From: GCA-2731375 sp964590195
Lineage (GTDB): Bacteria > Pseudomonadota > Alphaproteobacteria > GCA-2731375
Direction of reading: 5' to 3'
Assembly (NCBI GenBank): GCA_964590195.1
Contig: CAZPWJ010000006.1
Span: forward strand, 1-64,000
Length of the DNA stretch: 64,000 nt
The translations under genes were made by a program, and so were the position numbers. Positions 54,268-63,749 of this stretch are shown piece by piece (position 1 is the stretch's first letter; each line of letters begins with the position of its first letter). A model generated the notes under the pieces. The model had not been told where the DNA came from and did no database searches. It worked only from the letters and a program-made list of their open reading frames with translations.

Positions 54268-56008
54268 CGTTCCCGCTTTTGCCGCCGGCTTTCTTGCGAA
54301 GCGGCTCCGGTGGGCCAAGTCCGTCGCGCTGTTTGGCTTGAATGATGGGGATCAGCTTTTCCTCGGCGCCAAGGTCGATGGCATGGCTCCATTGAAAGCG
54401 GGCCTCCAACTTCCGCCCGGCCCGCCAATAGGCATCGCCAAGATGATCATTGATGATCGGGTCCTGGGGCCGCAATTCCACCGCCCGTTCCAGGTGCTGC
54501 ACGGCTTTGTCGTATTCGCCGAGGCGAAAAAAAGCCCAGCCCAGACTATCAACCACATAGCCGTCATTGGGCCGTTTCGAAACCGCCCTTTCAATCATCT
54601 CGCGGGCCCGGTCCAGGTTGATGCCCTGATCGATCCAGGAATAGCCGAGATAATTCAGAACGCTGGCTTCCTCGGGCCGGAAATCCAACGCTTGCAGGAA
54701 ATCGGCTTCAGCCGCTTTCCATTGCTTCGAACGTTCAAGTGCGATGCCCCGCTCATACAGCAGGCTCCAATGCCGGTCCTGCACGGCGCCCAGCCGGTCC
54801 AGAACCTCGCCATAGGCCGCGACGGCTTCATCGAAGCGCTCTTGAGAACGCAGAATACGGGCTGCCGTAATCAGGGCCGAGGTATCCTTGGGCCGCTCCT
54901 TGGCCATGCCGCGCAACAAGCCGACGGTTTCTTCTATGCGATCCAGGCTGTTCATGTTGGCGGCGGTGCGGATGCGGGCATTCCAATGGAACGGCGATGA
55001 CGCGGGGACCTGTTTATAGACGGCGATGGCTTCTTCAAAACGCTCCACGCTTTCCAGAACCTCGGCCAGCAGCATGCGCGCCGAGATTAGGTCCGGGCGC
55101 AGAAACAAAGCCAGATGGGCATAGATCCTCGCCGTTTCGCCGCCCCGGGCACCGGCAATCGCGAAGCCGGCCGATAAAAAAGCCTCGGCCACGCCGTCCG
55201 CGACCGATGTCATGGGCGGCCAGAGTACTTCGCCCTGTTGCAATTTTTCCCGTGCCCGGCCGATCACCGGGTTTGACGGCAGCCGCTTCAGAAACCCATC
55301 GAACAGCGCCAGCGCCTCGTCCCGGCGTCCGCTACGGCTCAAGAACCCGCCGTAATTCAAGGTTACCCGCGTAACGCGGCGGGCCTCGCTTTTCAAGGTC
55401 TCCTTGAACGCGGCGGCGGCCGCCGCTTCGTGGCCCGCGAAGTCGCTGATCAGGGCGGTGTGATAGCTGCGAAACGGTGTGAATGCGGCACGGCTGTGCA
55501 GCTTTCCAATGGTCTCGACCGCGCTGTCGTATTGATTGTCGCCGGCATCGACCCAGGCCAGCAACATTGGCTGTAACAGCGCCATATAGCTTTTACGGGA
55601 CGATTTTTTCAAATGCCGCCGGGCCGCAACCAAATCGCCTGATTGAATGGCGTTTACCGCCAGGATCAGGCGCGCCATGGCGGCATCGCCTTTTTTCGCG
55701 ATCCTGCGTTCCGCCAGTTCCAAGGCCCTTTGAATTCGCCCTTCGGCCAGCATCAAAACCATTGTCCGATGCAACAAGACCTGGTTGTCGGGCGAGGCGG
55801 CCAGTGCGATGTCAAAAAAGTCCGCTGCCCGGCTTGCATCCATCTGATCGCTGGCCACGCGGGCCGACAGATAATGTCCCAACGGCGATGGTCTCGGCGT
55901 TGCCGCCATGCCCGCGGCCTTGCCAGCCGCATTATTCTCGGGTGCCGCTCCGGCACAGCTGGCAAGCATCGGCAGCGCCGCCGCCGTTAGCAAGGCGGCC
56001 GGTTTCAT
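54260..56008 (-). CDS. TPR-repeat lipoprotein
   Basis: A 582-residue protein. AALLTAAALPMLASC ends in a lipobox (LASC), so it is probably anchored to a membrane by a lipid. At least eight to ten TPR units cover residues 60-560, the last ones clear (EEASVLNYLGYSWIDQG, RPNDGYVVDSLGWAFFRLG, ELRPQDPIINDHLGDAYWRA). It probably acts as an envelope scaffold. ATG 56008 fits the signal; an in-frame ATG at 56062 overlaps ETF-QO. Confidence 0.85.
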   Translation of the reverse strand: MKPAALLTAAALPMLASCAGAAPENNAAGKAAGMAATPRPSPLGHYLSARVASDQMDASRAADFFDIALAASPDNQVLLHRTMVLMLAEGRIQRALELAERRIAKKGDAAMARLILAVNAIQSGDLVAARRHLKKSSRKSYMALLQPMLLAWVDAGDNQYDSAVETIGKLHSRAAFTPFRSYHTALISDFAGHEAAAAAAFKETLKSEARRVTRVTLNYGGFLSRSGRRDEALALFDGFLKRLPSNPVIGRAREKLQQGEVLWPPMTSVADGVAEAFLSAGFAIAGARGGETARIYAHLALFLRPDLISARMLLAEVLESVERFEEAIAVYKQVPASSPFHWNARIRTAANMNSLDRIEETVGLLRGMAKERPKDTSALITAARILRSQERFDEAVAAYGEVLDRLGAVQDRHWSLLYERGIALERSKQWKAAEADFLQALDFRPEEASVLNYLGYSWIDQGINLDRAREMIERAVSKRPNDGYVVDSLGWAFFRLGEYDKAVQHLERAVELRPQDPIINDHLGDAYWRAGRKLEARFQWSHAIDLGAEEKLIPIIQAKQRDGLGPPEPLRKKAGGKSGNGG

Positions 56009-56036
56009 GGTGCGCGCGAGTAGGCGAAAAATTCGG

Positions 56037-57701
56037 CTACATATTTGGATAGTTCGGTCCACCCGTTCCCTCCGGCACCGTCCAGGTTATATTCTGCGTC
56101 GGGTCCTTGATATCGCAGGTTTTGCAATGCAGGCAATTCTGGGCACTGATTGTCAGGCGCGGATTGCCGCCATCGTCGTCGGTCACGATCTCGTAAACGC
56201 CGGCGGGGCAAAAGCGCTGCTCGGGCGCATCATAAATTGCCAGATTATGTTCCACCGGTACATTCGGATCGCTCAATTGCAGGTGGACCGGCTGATCCTC
56301 TTCATGATTCGTGTTGGATATGAAGACAGAGGATAGTTTATCGAAGCTGTAGACCCCGTCAGGCTTGGGATAATCGATCGCCGTGCATTTCTCTTTCGGT
56401 TTCAGGCTTTCGTGGTCCACGTGCGGGTGGTCAAAGGTCCAAGGCACATGGCCGCCAAAAAATTGGTCGACCCCGGCATACAGGGTGCCGCCGATCAGGC
56501 CCCATTTGGCGAAGGCCGGACGGAAATTCCGGGCCGCCGTCAATTCCTTCCAGACCCAGGATTCGCGCACCGCGACCGGATAATCCTCCAACAACGCCGC
56601 CGGCATTTCCTCGCCAGACGTATTGGCCGCTTGGATCGCTTCGAAGGCGGCCTCGGCCGCCAGCATGCCGGTCTTGATGGCGTTGTGGCTGCCTTTGATC
56701 TTGGGCACGTTCAGGAACCCGGCGCTACAGCCGATCAGGGCGCCGCCCGGAAAGACCAGGCCGGGGACGGATTGCAGGCCGCCTTCGTTCAGGGCGCGGG
56801 CGCCATAGGCGATGCGTTTGCCGCCCTCCAGATGCTTGGCGATTTCGGGGTGCGTTTTATAACGCTGGAATTCATCAAACGGCGATAGATAAGGATTTTG
56901 GTAGTCCAGGCCGATGACAAAACCAATGGCCACCTGGTTGTTTTCAAGGTGATACAGGAACGAGCCGCCATAGGTGGCATTGTCCATGGGCCAGCCGGCG
57001 GAATGCAGCACCAGGCCTTCCTGGTGCACGTCGTCGGGCACTTCCCAAAGCTCCTTCAGGCCAATGCCATAGGTCTGGGGCTGACAATCCTTGGTCAGGT
57101 CAAAGCGTTTCAGCAATTGTTGCGACAACGAGCCCCGGCAGCCTTCGCCCATCAAGGTGTATTTGGCATGCAGTTCCATGCCTGCCTCGAAAGCCGGCTT
57201 TTGCTCGCCCTGGGCATCGATGCCCATGACCCCGGTGACCACGCCCTTGACCCGGCCATCGTCATGGAACAGCAGCTCGGAGGCGGCGAAGCCCGGAAAA
57301 ATCTCAACCCCCATGGCCTCCGCCTGCTCCGCCATCCAGCGCGCGACATTACCGAGGGAGACGATGTAGTTGCCTTCGTTGTGGGTCGCCTTGGGCAGCA
57401 TGAAGTTCGGCAACGGGATCGAATTGACCTCCGTCAGAAACATGAACTTTTCTTTCGTCACCGGCGTATTCAGAGGCGCGCCGCGTTCGGCCCAGTCCGG
57501 GATCAACTCGTCCAGCCCGATCGGTTCCATGACCGCGCCGGAAAGAATATGTGCGCCGACCTCCGAACCTTTTTCAAGTACACAGACCGCAAGCTCGGTG
57601 CCGGCCGCCTCGGCCATCTGCATCAGGCGAATCGCTGCCGATAATCCAGCTGGACCAGCGCCAATGATCAGCACATCCACTTCCATCGATTCGCGTTCCA
57701 T
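56037..57701 (-). CDS. electron transfer flavoprotein-ubiquinone oxidoreductase
   Basis: A 554-residue protein. The FAD motif VLIIGAGPAGLSAAIRL is at the start, a membrane-contact hydrophobic region in the middle, and the 4Fe-4S cluster Cys residues in NCLHCKTCDIKDPTQN near the C-terminus with the earlier Cys in QRFCPAG. It passes electrons from ETF, charged by acyl-CoA dehydrogenases, to ubiquinone. It therefore serves the acyl-CoA dehydrogenases elsewhere in this window. AAGGATAGG precedes ATG 57701. Confidence 0.95.
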   Translation of the reverse strand: MERESMEVDVLIIGAGPAGLSAAIRLMQMAEAAGTELAVCVLEKGSEVGAHILSGAVMEPIGLDELIPDWAERGAPLNTPVTKEKFMFLTEVNSIPLPNFMLPKATHNEGNYIVSLGNVARWMAEQAEAMGVEIFPGFAASELLFHDDGRVKGVVTGVMGIDAQGEQKPAFEAGMELHAKYTLMGEGCRGSLSQQLLKRFDLTKDCQPQTYGIGLKELWEVPDDVHQEGLVLHSAGWPMDNATYGGSFLYHLENNQVAIGFVIGLDYQNPYLSPFDEFQRYKTHPEIAKHLEGGKRIAYGARALNEGGLQSVPGLVFPGGALIGCSAGFLNVPKIKGSHNAIKTGMLAAEAAFEAIQAANTSGEEMPAALLEDYPVAVRESWVWKELTAARNFRPAFAKWGLIGGTLYAGVDQFFGGHVPWTFDHPHVDHESLKPKEKCTAIDYPKPDGVYSFDKLSSVFISNTNHEEDQPVHLQLSDPNVPVEHNLAIYDAPEQRFCPAGVYEIVTDDDGGNPRLTISAQNCLHCKTCDIKDPTQNITWTVPEGTGGPNYPNM

Positions 57702-57867
57702 GACGCCTATCCTTACCTAAAATGTTACTTACCAAGACCTAATGGATTGATTCTTCCGTTATGCCGCCGAACCAACGCCTGGGTCAATGCCTGCCCCCGA
57801 TTCTCCTGTGGGCTTCCCGCAACGCTTGATGCTGTTTTGCCGCCCCAAGGCGTGTTAATTTAGCCTC

Positions 57868-58692
57868 ATGGAGCATACAGGCAATCATCTGGCGGCACTG
57901 AACTTCTATATCGATGCCGGCGTGGACGAGGTTATCGGCAGCGAACCCGTCGACCGCTTCGCTGAAAGCAAGGTCGTGCCAGCGGAACCTGCACCGGCTC
58001 CCGCTTTGGCGCCGGCCCGCCCGCCCGCATCATCTCGGCCAGCTTCCCGGCCATCCAGGCAGGCCCAGACGGAAGCGGAAGCTTCCGCGCGCGGCCTGGC
58101 CGCCGGCGCCTCGGATCTGGCGGCCCTGCGCGCGGTGATGGAGGGTTTTGATCTCTGCCCCCTGAAAAAGACCGCCGCCAACACGGTCTTTGGCGTCGGC
58201 AACCCGGCCGCCGAGGTGATGTTGATCGGCGAGGCCCCCGGTGCCGACGAGGACCGCCAGGGGCAACCATTCGTCGGTGTCTCCGGTCAATTGCTAGACC
58301 GTATGCTGGCCTCCATCGGGCTGGACAGGAACAGCGTCTATATCACCAATATGCTGGCCTGGCGGCCGCCGGGCAATCGTAAGCCGACCCTGGAAGAGAC
58401 CACCATGTGCCTGCCCTTCATCCGCCGGCATATCGAACTGGTGGGGCCGAAAATTCTGGTCTTTGTGGGCGGCACCTCGGCCACCACCCTGTTGGAGCGC
58501 CGCGACGGCATTACCCGTCTGCGCGGGCGCTGGTATGCATATCCTCCGAATAATGAGGGCGCCGATGACGCATCAGCTATCGCCGCCATTCCAATTTTTC
58601 ACCCTGCCTATCTGCTGCGTAACCCCGGCCTGAAACGACAAGCGTGGATTGACCTTCTGGCGATCAAGGCGCGGCTACAAGATATAGCTTGA
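57868..58692 (+). CDS. uracil-DNA glycosylase, family 4-like, with reduced cysteines
   Basis: A 274-residue protein with a Pro/Ala-rich linker at residues 35-75, then the glycosylase domain: LIGEAPGADEDRQGQPFVG is motif 1 and IFHPAYLLRN is motif 2. It removes uracil from DNA. Family 4 enzymes usually hold a 4Fe-4S cluster by four Cys; this protein has only two Cys (FDLCPL and TMCLPF), so the cluster may be absent or altered. It is alone on its strand, divergent from ETF-QO. Confidence 0.85.
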   Translation: MEHTGNHLAALNFYIDAGVDEVIGSEPVDRFAESKVVPAEPAPAPALAPARPPASSRPASRPSRQAQTEAEASARGLAAGASDLAALRAVMEGFDLCPLKKTAANTVFGVGNPAAEVMLIGEAPGADEDRQGQPFVGVSGQLLDRMLASIGLDRNSVYITNMLAWRPPGNRKPTLEETTMCLPFIRRHIELVGPKILVFVGGTSATTLLERRDGITRLRGRWYAYPPNNEGADDASAIAAIPIFHPAYLLRNPGLKRQAWIDLLAIKARLQDIA

Positions 58693-58785
58693 CTGGCACA
58701 TATAGTGGTTAGCTTTGTCTTAACTACAAAATACGGTAGGAGCCTTACTTGCCGGGCCGGGTTCGATGGTCTATTTAGACAGTCT

Positions 58786-60711
58786 ATGTCGGAGAGTAAT
58801 TATCATAACGGTCGGCGCGCATTTCGCCGTCTGGCGGGATGCCTGAGCTTGTCAAGGCGACGCCGCATTGTGGCCGTGGGACTCTTGGCCATGAGCTTTT
58901 GCCTCGCCGGGCCGGCGGCGGTCCGGGCCAATCAAACCGGCCCTGGGACAGCGCCGGAACCGGTGGCGGTCGTGGCGTCGCAAGGCACGTCGGAGGTGAG
59001 GGAGTTGGCGGCCCCGGCCCGTGATGTTGAACTGCCGAAAATCCTGGGCACGGCGGACATCACGCGCTATCAGCGCATCTTTGTTTTGCAGGAGAGTGGC
59101 AAGTGGAAGGCGGCGGACCGCCTGATCAAAACTCTGGACGATGACTTGCTGATGGGTCATGTGCTGTTTCAGCGTTACATGCACCCGAAAAAATACCGTT
59201 CGCGCTATTCCGAATTGAAGGGCTGGCTGGCTCATTACGCCGATCATCCGGGCGCGGCCCGTGTGCATAAACTGGCCCTGCGCCGGCGGCCCAAGAATTA
59301 TCGGGCGCCGCGTTCGCCAGCCGGGCCACTGCGCGGCCATGGCTATGCCGATTGGCGGCCCGAGCCGCATTACCGTTCGCCGCGCAAACGCAACGCCGCC
59401 CAGCGCCGGCAGGTGCGCCGGATAACGTCCAAGATCCGCCATAATGTGCGGCGGGAATATCTTACCGTGTCGCAGCGGTATCTGGCCCGCAAGGATGTCG
59501 TCAGGGTGCTGGATACGGTGGAGCGGGATGCCCTGCTGAGCCGCGTCGCGGCTGGCTGGTTCTACCGCGGCAATGCTGAGAAGGCCCTGGCTCTGGCCGG
59601 TCCGGCGGCTGAACGTTCGCGGCGCCATATTTCCAATGCCGACTGGATCGCCGGCCTTTCCGCCTGGCGTTTGAAGCAACCTGACTTGGCGGCCCGTCAT
59701 TTCGAGGCACTGGCGCATTCCACCGCCGCCGACGAATGGAACCGGGCCGCTGGCGCCTTCTGGGCCGCGCGTGCCTACCTGATGACCCGCCAGCCGGAGC
59801 GGGTCAATCCCATGCTGCGAATGGCGGCGAAGTATCCGCGCACCTTTCATGGCCTGATCGCGGCCCGGCAATTGGGTGTTGAGCTGAATTTGCAATGGGC
59901 GCCGCCGCTGCTGACGCGGCAAGGCCTGCTGCAGGTTGACGGCATCCCAGGCGCCCGCCGCGCCATTGCCCTGGTCCAGGTGGGCCAGGTACGCCGGGCG
60001 GAGCAGGAGCTGCGCCGCTGCTACCTGACCAGCGGCCAGACCGATGGCCCGGCGCTGTTGGCCCTGGCCCACAAGCTGAACCTGCCCGCCATGCAGCTGC
60101 GTATGGCCCACGGTGTGCGCGGCAGCGACGACCGGCCCTATGATCAGGCGCTATTCCCCATGCCGCCCTGGGAGCCCAGCAAAGGCTTCGCCATCGACAG
60201 GGCTATTCTGTTCGCCTTCATGCGCCAGGAATCCGGTTTCAACGTCCGCGCCAAAAGTCCCGTGGGCGCGCGCGGCCTGATGCAACTGATGCCGCGGACC
60301 GCCTCGTTCGTGGCCGGTGACCGCAGTTTGCGCTGGCGCAATAAAGCAAAACTGTTTGATCCGGAATTCAATCTGGATCTGGGTCAGAAATATCTAGGTT
60401 TCTTGCTCAATGATGATTTGGTCAAGGGCGATATGTTCCGCCTGGCCGTGGCCTACAACGCCGGCCCGGGCAATTTGCGCAAATGGCTGCGCAAGGCCAA
60501 GTTCGACGGCGATCCCCTGCTGTTCGTGGAAAGTATCCCCTGGCGCGAGAGCCGGCTGTTCGTGGAGCGGGTGCTGACCAATTTCTGGATCTACCGCGAG
60601 CGCTTCTCCCAGGACAGTCCTTCCCTGGACGCGGTGGCGACTGGACATTGGCCGATCTATTTCAACCTAGACAATGCAGCAAAGGCAGTCGCACGTAATG
60701 TCCGGAATTGA
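58786..60711 (+). CDS. soluble lytic murein transglycosylase (Slt type)
   Basis: A 641-residue protein. An unusually long basic N-region precedes the signal helix IVAVGLLAMSFCLAGPAAVRA. A long helical superhelix (residues 80-480) is followed by the catalytic domain with the Glu in MRQESGFNVRAKSPVGARGL and AVAYNAGPGN. It cleaves peptidoglycan with anhydro-muramic acid formation. ATG 58786 has no clear ribosome site; an earlier start at 58705 is possible but adds no signal features. Confidence 0.9.
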   Translation: MSESNYHNGRRAFRRLAGCLSLSRRRRIVAVGLLAMSFCLAGPAAVRANQTGPGTAPEPVAVVASQGTSEVRELAAPARDVELPKILGTADITRYQRIFVLQESGKWKAADRLIKTLDDDLLMGHVLFQRYMHPKKYRSRYSELKGWLAHYADHPGAARVHKLALRRRPKNYRAPRSPAGPLRGHGYADWRPEPHYRSPRKRNAAQRRQVRRITSKIRHNVRREYLTVSQRYLARKDVVRVLDTVERDALLSRVAAGWFYRGNAEKALALAGPAAERSRRHISNADWIAGLSAWRLKQPDLAARHFEALAHSTAADEWNRAAGAFWAARAYLMTRQPERVNPMLRMAAKYPRTFHGLIAARQLGVELNLQWAPPLLTRQGLLQVDGIPGARRAIALVQVGQVRRAEQELRRCYLTSGQTDGPALLALAHKLNLPAMQLRMAHGVRGSDDRPYDQALFPMPPWEPSKGFAIDRAILFAFMRQESGFNVRAKSPVGARGLMQLMPRTASFVAGDRSLRWRNKAKLFDPEFNLDLGQKYLGFLLNDDLVKGDMFRLAVAYNAGPGNLRKWLRKAKFDGDPLLFVESIPWRESRLFVERVLTNFWIYRERFSQDSPSLDAVATGHWPIYFNLDNAAKAVARNVRN

Positions 60712-61243
60712 CGAGAAAATTACCTTTCGCCCCCTGAACATCGCCATCCTGACGGTTTCCGACAGCCGCTCCATGGCGGACGATAAATCGGGCGACATCC
60801 TTGTGGGCCGCCTGACTGATGCCGGACATAACTTGGCGGACCGGGCCATCGTCAAGGACGACATCCCCTCGATCACCGCGCAGCTGCAAACCTGGATCGC
60901 GGACGAAACAGTGGAAACGGTGATTTCAACCGGCGGCACCGGGGTCACCGGGCGGGATGTCACGCCGGAAGCCTTCGCCGGGGTCTATGAAAAAGAAATC
61001 GCCGGTTTTGGCGAGATATTCCGCCAGATCAGCCTCGGCATCATTGGAACCTCTGCTATTCAGTCCCGCGCTACCGCCGGGGTGGCGGGCGGCACCTATC
61101 TGTTTGCCTTGCCCGGCTCGCCAGGGGCCTGCAAGGATGGTTGGGACCATATCCTCAAGGATCAGCTGGATATCCGCTTCCGGCCCTGTAATTTCGCCGA
61201 GATGATGCCCCGCCTGCAGGAGCATGTGAAGGCGGACGCTTGA
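60698..61243 (+). CDS. moaB: molybdenum cofactor biosynthesis protein MoaB
   Basis: A 181-residue MoaB/MogA-fold protein. NIAILTVSDSRS is the opening strand, STGGTGVTGRDVTPEA the substrate-binding loop, and ALPGSPGACKDGWD the C-terminal loop. It belongs to molybdopterin adenylyl-transfer chemistry. The start overlaps the lytic transglycosylase gene by 14 bases; ATG 60674 is the alternative. The 3' end overlaps the opposite-strand TIGR04282 gene by 89 bases. Confidence 0.93.
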   Translation: MSGIDEKITFRPLNIAILTVSDSRSMADDKSGDILVGRLTDAGHNLADRAIVKDDIPSITAQLQTWIADETVETVISTGGTGVTGRDVTPEAFAGVYEKEIAGFGEIFRQISLGIIGTSAIQSRATAGVAGGTYLFALPGSPGACKDGWDHILKDQLDIRFRPCNFAEMMPRLQEHVKADA

Positions 61244-61829
61244 GGTAGGCGTGGTAGTCCGCTTCCGTATCCACATCCCGTAAGGTTTCCAGCAGCGCCA
61301 CCCGTGCGTTTGCGGGCAGGTTCGCCAGGGTATCGCTCAGTGTATGGGGACTTGACCAGCGCACGCCGTGAAACAGCCGCGGCGCCCATTGGCCGCGACG
61401 CAGGCCGACCAGCCAGAAGCCACCATCATCCGCCGGTCCGAACACCGCGTCGTCGCGTTTCAATGCCTGGAAGGCCTGTTCGATATGCCGGGCCGAGAGG
61501 TCGGGAATGTCGCCACCGACCAGAACCACTGGGCCGTTCCCGGCCATCACGACCCCGCCCATCATGGCCCTGGCCATGCGCCGGCCCAGATCGCCCCGCC
61601 CTTGGGGTTGGCGTGCCAGGCCGGGAGGCCAGCGTGCCGCGCCTTGATCGGGGCTGACCGCCAGGACCGTCCGCCAGCGCCGCTGCTGTGGCAACCTCCG
61701 CCACAGCCTGTTCAGCATGGCGTTATAAAAGCGCCAGGCGGCCAGGGCGCCGATACGTGCGCCCAGACGGGTTTTGACCGCGCCCAGACGCGGCGCCTTG
61801 ACGAACAGGATCAGGCGGGCCTGCTTCAT
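61155..61829 (-). CDS. TIGR04282 family glycosyltransferase-like protein (DUF2064)
   Basis: A 224-residue protein. ARLILFVKAPRLGAVKTRLG is the family N-terminus and VVLVGGDIPDLS, then FGPADDGGFWLVG are the nucleotide-sugar core. It usually pairs with a TIGR04283 glycosyltransferase, as here. Its ATG overlaps the partner's stop by four bases (ATGA), so translation is coupled. The last ~30 residues (from RPPSHAPAGG) are encoded opposite moaB and look unconserved. Confidence 0.88.
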   Translation of the reverse strand: MKQARLILFVKAPRLGAVKTRLGARIGALAAWRFYNAMLNRLWRRLPQQRRWRTVLAVSPDQGAARWPPGLARQPQGRGDLGRRMARAMMGGVVMAGNGPVVLVGGDIPDLSARHIEQAFQALKRDDAVFGPADDGGFWLVGLRRGQWAPRLFHGVRWSSPHTLSDTLANLPANARVALLETLRDVDTEADYHAYLKRPPSHAPAGGASSRRNYRAGSGYPADP

Positions 61830-62506
61830 TGGTACAATTTCTCCAACAGACGGGGCGGCAGACCGAGGAAATACAGGCACAAACAGAACAGATTGCGGGC
61901 CGGGCGGCCGATATAGCCACCCTGCCGGTAGCGCCGGGCCGAGGTCGTTGCGGCAATGGGCAGCATCTGCAGGCGGCGTTTGCCGATCCGGCGTATCAGA
62001 TCCACATCCTCCATCAAGGGCATGTCCTTGAAACCGCCTACCCGGCCATAGAAGCGCCGGGAAAGAAGCAGGCCCTGATCGCCATAGGGCAGGCCGAATT
62101 TAGCACAGCGCCAGGCCACCATTGCCTCCAGCCGCCGGGCGCCGGGGCCGGGGTCATCAAGGGTGAAGCGAAAGGCCGCCGCCCGGCCCGCATTGTCGCC
62201 ATTCGCAACGAAAGCCTCCGCCACGAACAGCCATTCCGGCGCCAAAACGGTATCGCCGTGCAGAAACAGCAGCCATTCGCCGCTAGCCGCCACGGCACCC
62301 CGTTGCAATTGCCCGCCCCGTCCTGGCAGCCCCTGTATTATCTGGGCGCCCGCCTGGGCCGCGATCTCCATCGTGCCGTCAGTGGAGCCGCCGTCGCTGA
62401 TGATGATCTCGTCAATCAGGCCCGATTCCCGGCCTGATTGCAGCGCCCCCAGCGTGGCGGGCAGACCGGGCGCGGCATTGAGAGTGGGAATGACGACGGA
62501 AATCAT
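61826..62506 (-). CDS. TIGR04283 family glycosyltransferase 2
   Basis: A 226-residue GT-A enzyme. MISVVIPTLNAAPGLPATL is the family start, IIISDGGSTDGT the nucleotide site, LLFLHGDTVLAPEW the metal-binding HxD, and LMEDVDLIRRIGK the acceptor region. It is the partner of the TIGR04282 protein; the pair's product is unknown. ATG 62506, 62515 and 62518 all lack a ribosome site. It diverges from the radical SAM gene over 77 bases. Confidence 0.88.
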   Translation of the reverse strand: MISVVIPTLNAAPGLPATLGALQSGRESGLIDEIIISDGGSTDGTMEIAAQAGAQIIQGLPGRGGQLQRGAVAASGEWLLFLHGDTVLAPEWLFVAEAFVANGDNAGRAAAFRFTLDDPGPGARRLEAMVAWRCAKFGLPYGDQGLLLSRRFYGRVGGFKDMPLMEDVDLIRRIGKRRLQMLPIAATTSARRYRQGGYIGRPARNLFCLCLYFLGLPPRLLEKLYQ

Positions 62507-62583
62507 GCGCGCCATCATAGCGTATTTTGATGGTCAAATAATGTTCTTGATTTGTTCTTTAAAATACATAGAGTCCATCGGCC

Positions 62584-63708
62584 ATGGATGACAGCAGCAC
62601 ATACCGCATACACCCGCACCATGTGCACCCTGGGGGTCGTCGGGGCCGGGGGGCCATCTCCAACCAGTCGGGCCGCTACGAGGTTCACGAAAGAGAGTGG
62701 TGCGATGATGGCTGGGGCAGCCTTGACGATGCGCCGCCGGTTCTGAGTACGAGCCTGAGCAAGGACAGCAGCCGCAAGGTAATCAGCTACAACAACTCGC
62801 CCGATATTGGTTTTGACCGCTCCATCAATCCTTACCGGGGCTGCGAACATGGCTGTATCTATTGTTTCGCCCGGCCCACCCATGCCTGGCTGGGTTTGTC
62901 GCCGGGCCTGGATTTCGAAAGCAAACTTTCGTTCAAGCCAGATGCCCCGGCGGTGCTGGAGCGGGAGTTGTTGCGCAAGGGTTATAAATGCCGCTCCATT
63001 GCCTTTGGCACCAATACCGATCCCTATCAGCCGGTGGAGCGGCGCCTGACCGTGACGCGTGAATTGTTGAAGGTGCTGGAGCGTTTCAATCATCCGGTTT
63101 CCATTGTCACGAAATCCAATCTGGTCTGCCGCGACATCGATATTCTGCAGGCAATGGCGGCGCGGCGGCTGGTCAAGGTGGCGTTGTCCGTCACCACCCT
63201 GGACCGGCATCTGGCCCGGCGCATGGAACCGCGCGCCGCCACGCCAGAGCGGCGCCTGGGCGCCATCGCCGCGCTGGCCAAGGCGGGCATTCCCACCGCC
63301 GTCATGGTGGCGCCAATGATCCCGGCCCTGACGGATATGGAGATGGAGGCGATTTTGGCAAGGGCGGCGGCGGCCGGGGCCCAGGGTGCGGGCTATATCC
63401 TGTTGCGCCTGCCATTGGAGATAAAGGCGTTGTGGCGGGATTGGCTGGCGGAGCATTACCCCGACCGGGCCGAACGCATCATGCGCCATATCCGCGAGGC
63501 CCGTGGCGGCAAGGACTATGACAGCCGGTTCCACCAGCGCATGGTCGGTTCGGGGCCTTACGCGGATTTGATCGCGCGGCGTTTTGAGCTGGCCTGCCGC
63601 CGTCTGGAGCTGAGCCCCGATGCCCGCGGCGGCTGGGAGAAGAAGCAGTTGGATTGCAGCCAATTCCAACCGCCCCTGGACCGGAACGACCAGATGTCGC
63701 TACTGTAA
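62584..63708 (+). CDS. PA0069-type radical SAM protein
   Basis: A 374-residue protein. The radical SAM CxxxCxxC motif is in GCEHGCIYCFARPTH near residue 92, followed by the GTNTDPYQPVE strand and a TIM-barrel pattern (SIVTKSNL, ALSVTT, MVAPMIPAL). It resembles spore photoproduct lyase-type enzymes of the PA0069 group. The substrate is unknown. ATG 62584 lies at the right distance for the disordered basic start typical of the group. Confidence 0.9.
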   Translation: MDDSSTYRIHPHHVHPGGRRGRGAISNQSGRYEVHEREWCDDGWGSLDDAPPVLSTSLSKDSSRKVISYNNSPDIGFDRSINPYRGCEHGCIYCFARPTHAWLGLSPGLDFESKLSFKPDAPAVLERELLRKGYKCRSIAFGTNTDPYQPVERRLTVTRELLKVLERFNHPVSIVTKSNLVCRDIDILQAMAARRLVKVALSVTTLDRHLARRMEPRAATPERRLGAIAALAKAGIPTAVMVAPMIPALTDMEMEAILARAAAAGAQGAGYILLRLPLEIKALWRDWLAEHYPDRAERIMRHIREARGGKDYDSRFHQRMVGSGPYADLIARRFELACRRLELSPDARGGWEKKQLDCSQFQPPLDRNDQMSLL

Positions 63709-63749
63709 TGACTTAAAGCCGTCGTAGGAGTTGTAGGAGGAGATATGCC

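Noticed and set aside
62526..62538. TTTGA-TGG-TCAAA palindrome between the glycosyltransferase and radical SAM genes
   Set aside because: Spacing is wrong for FNR/FixK, and a 5-base-arm palindrome can occur by chance.
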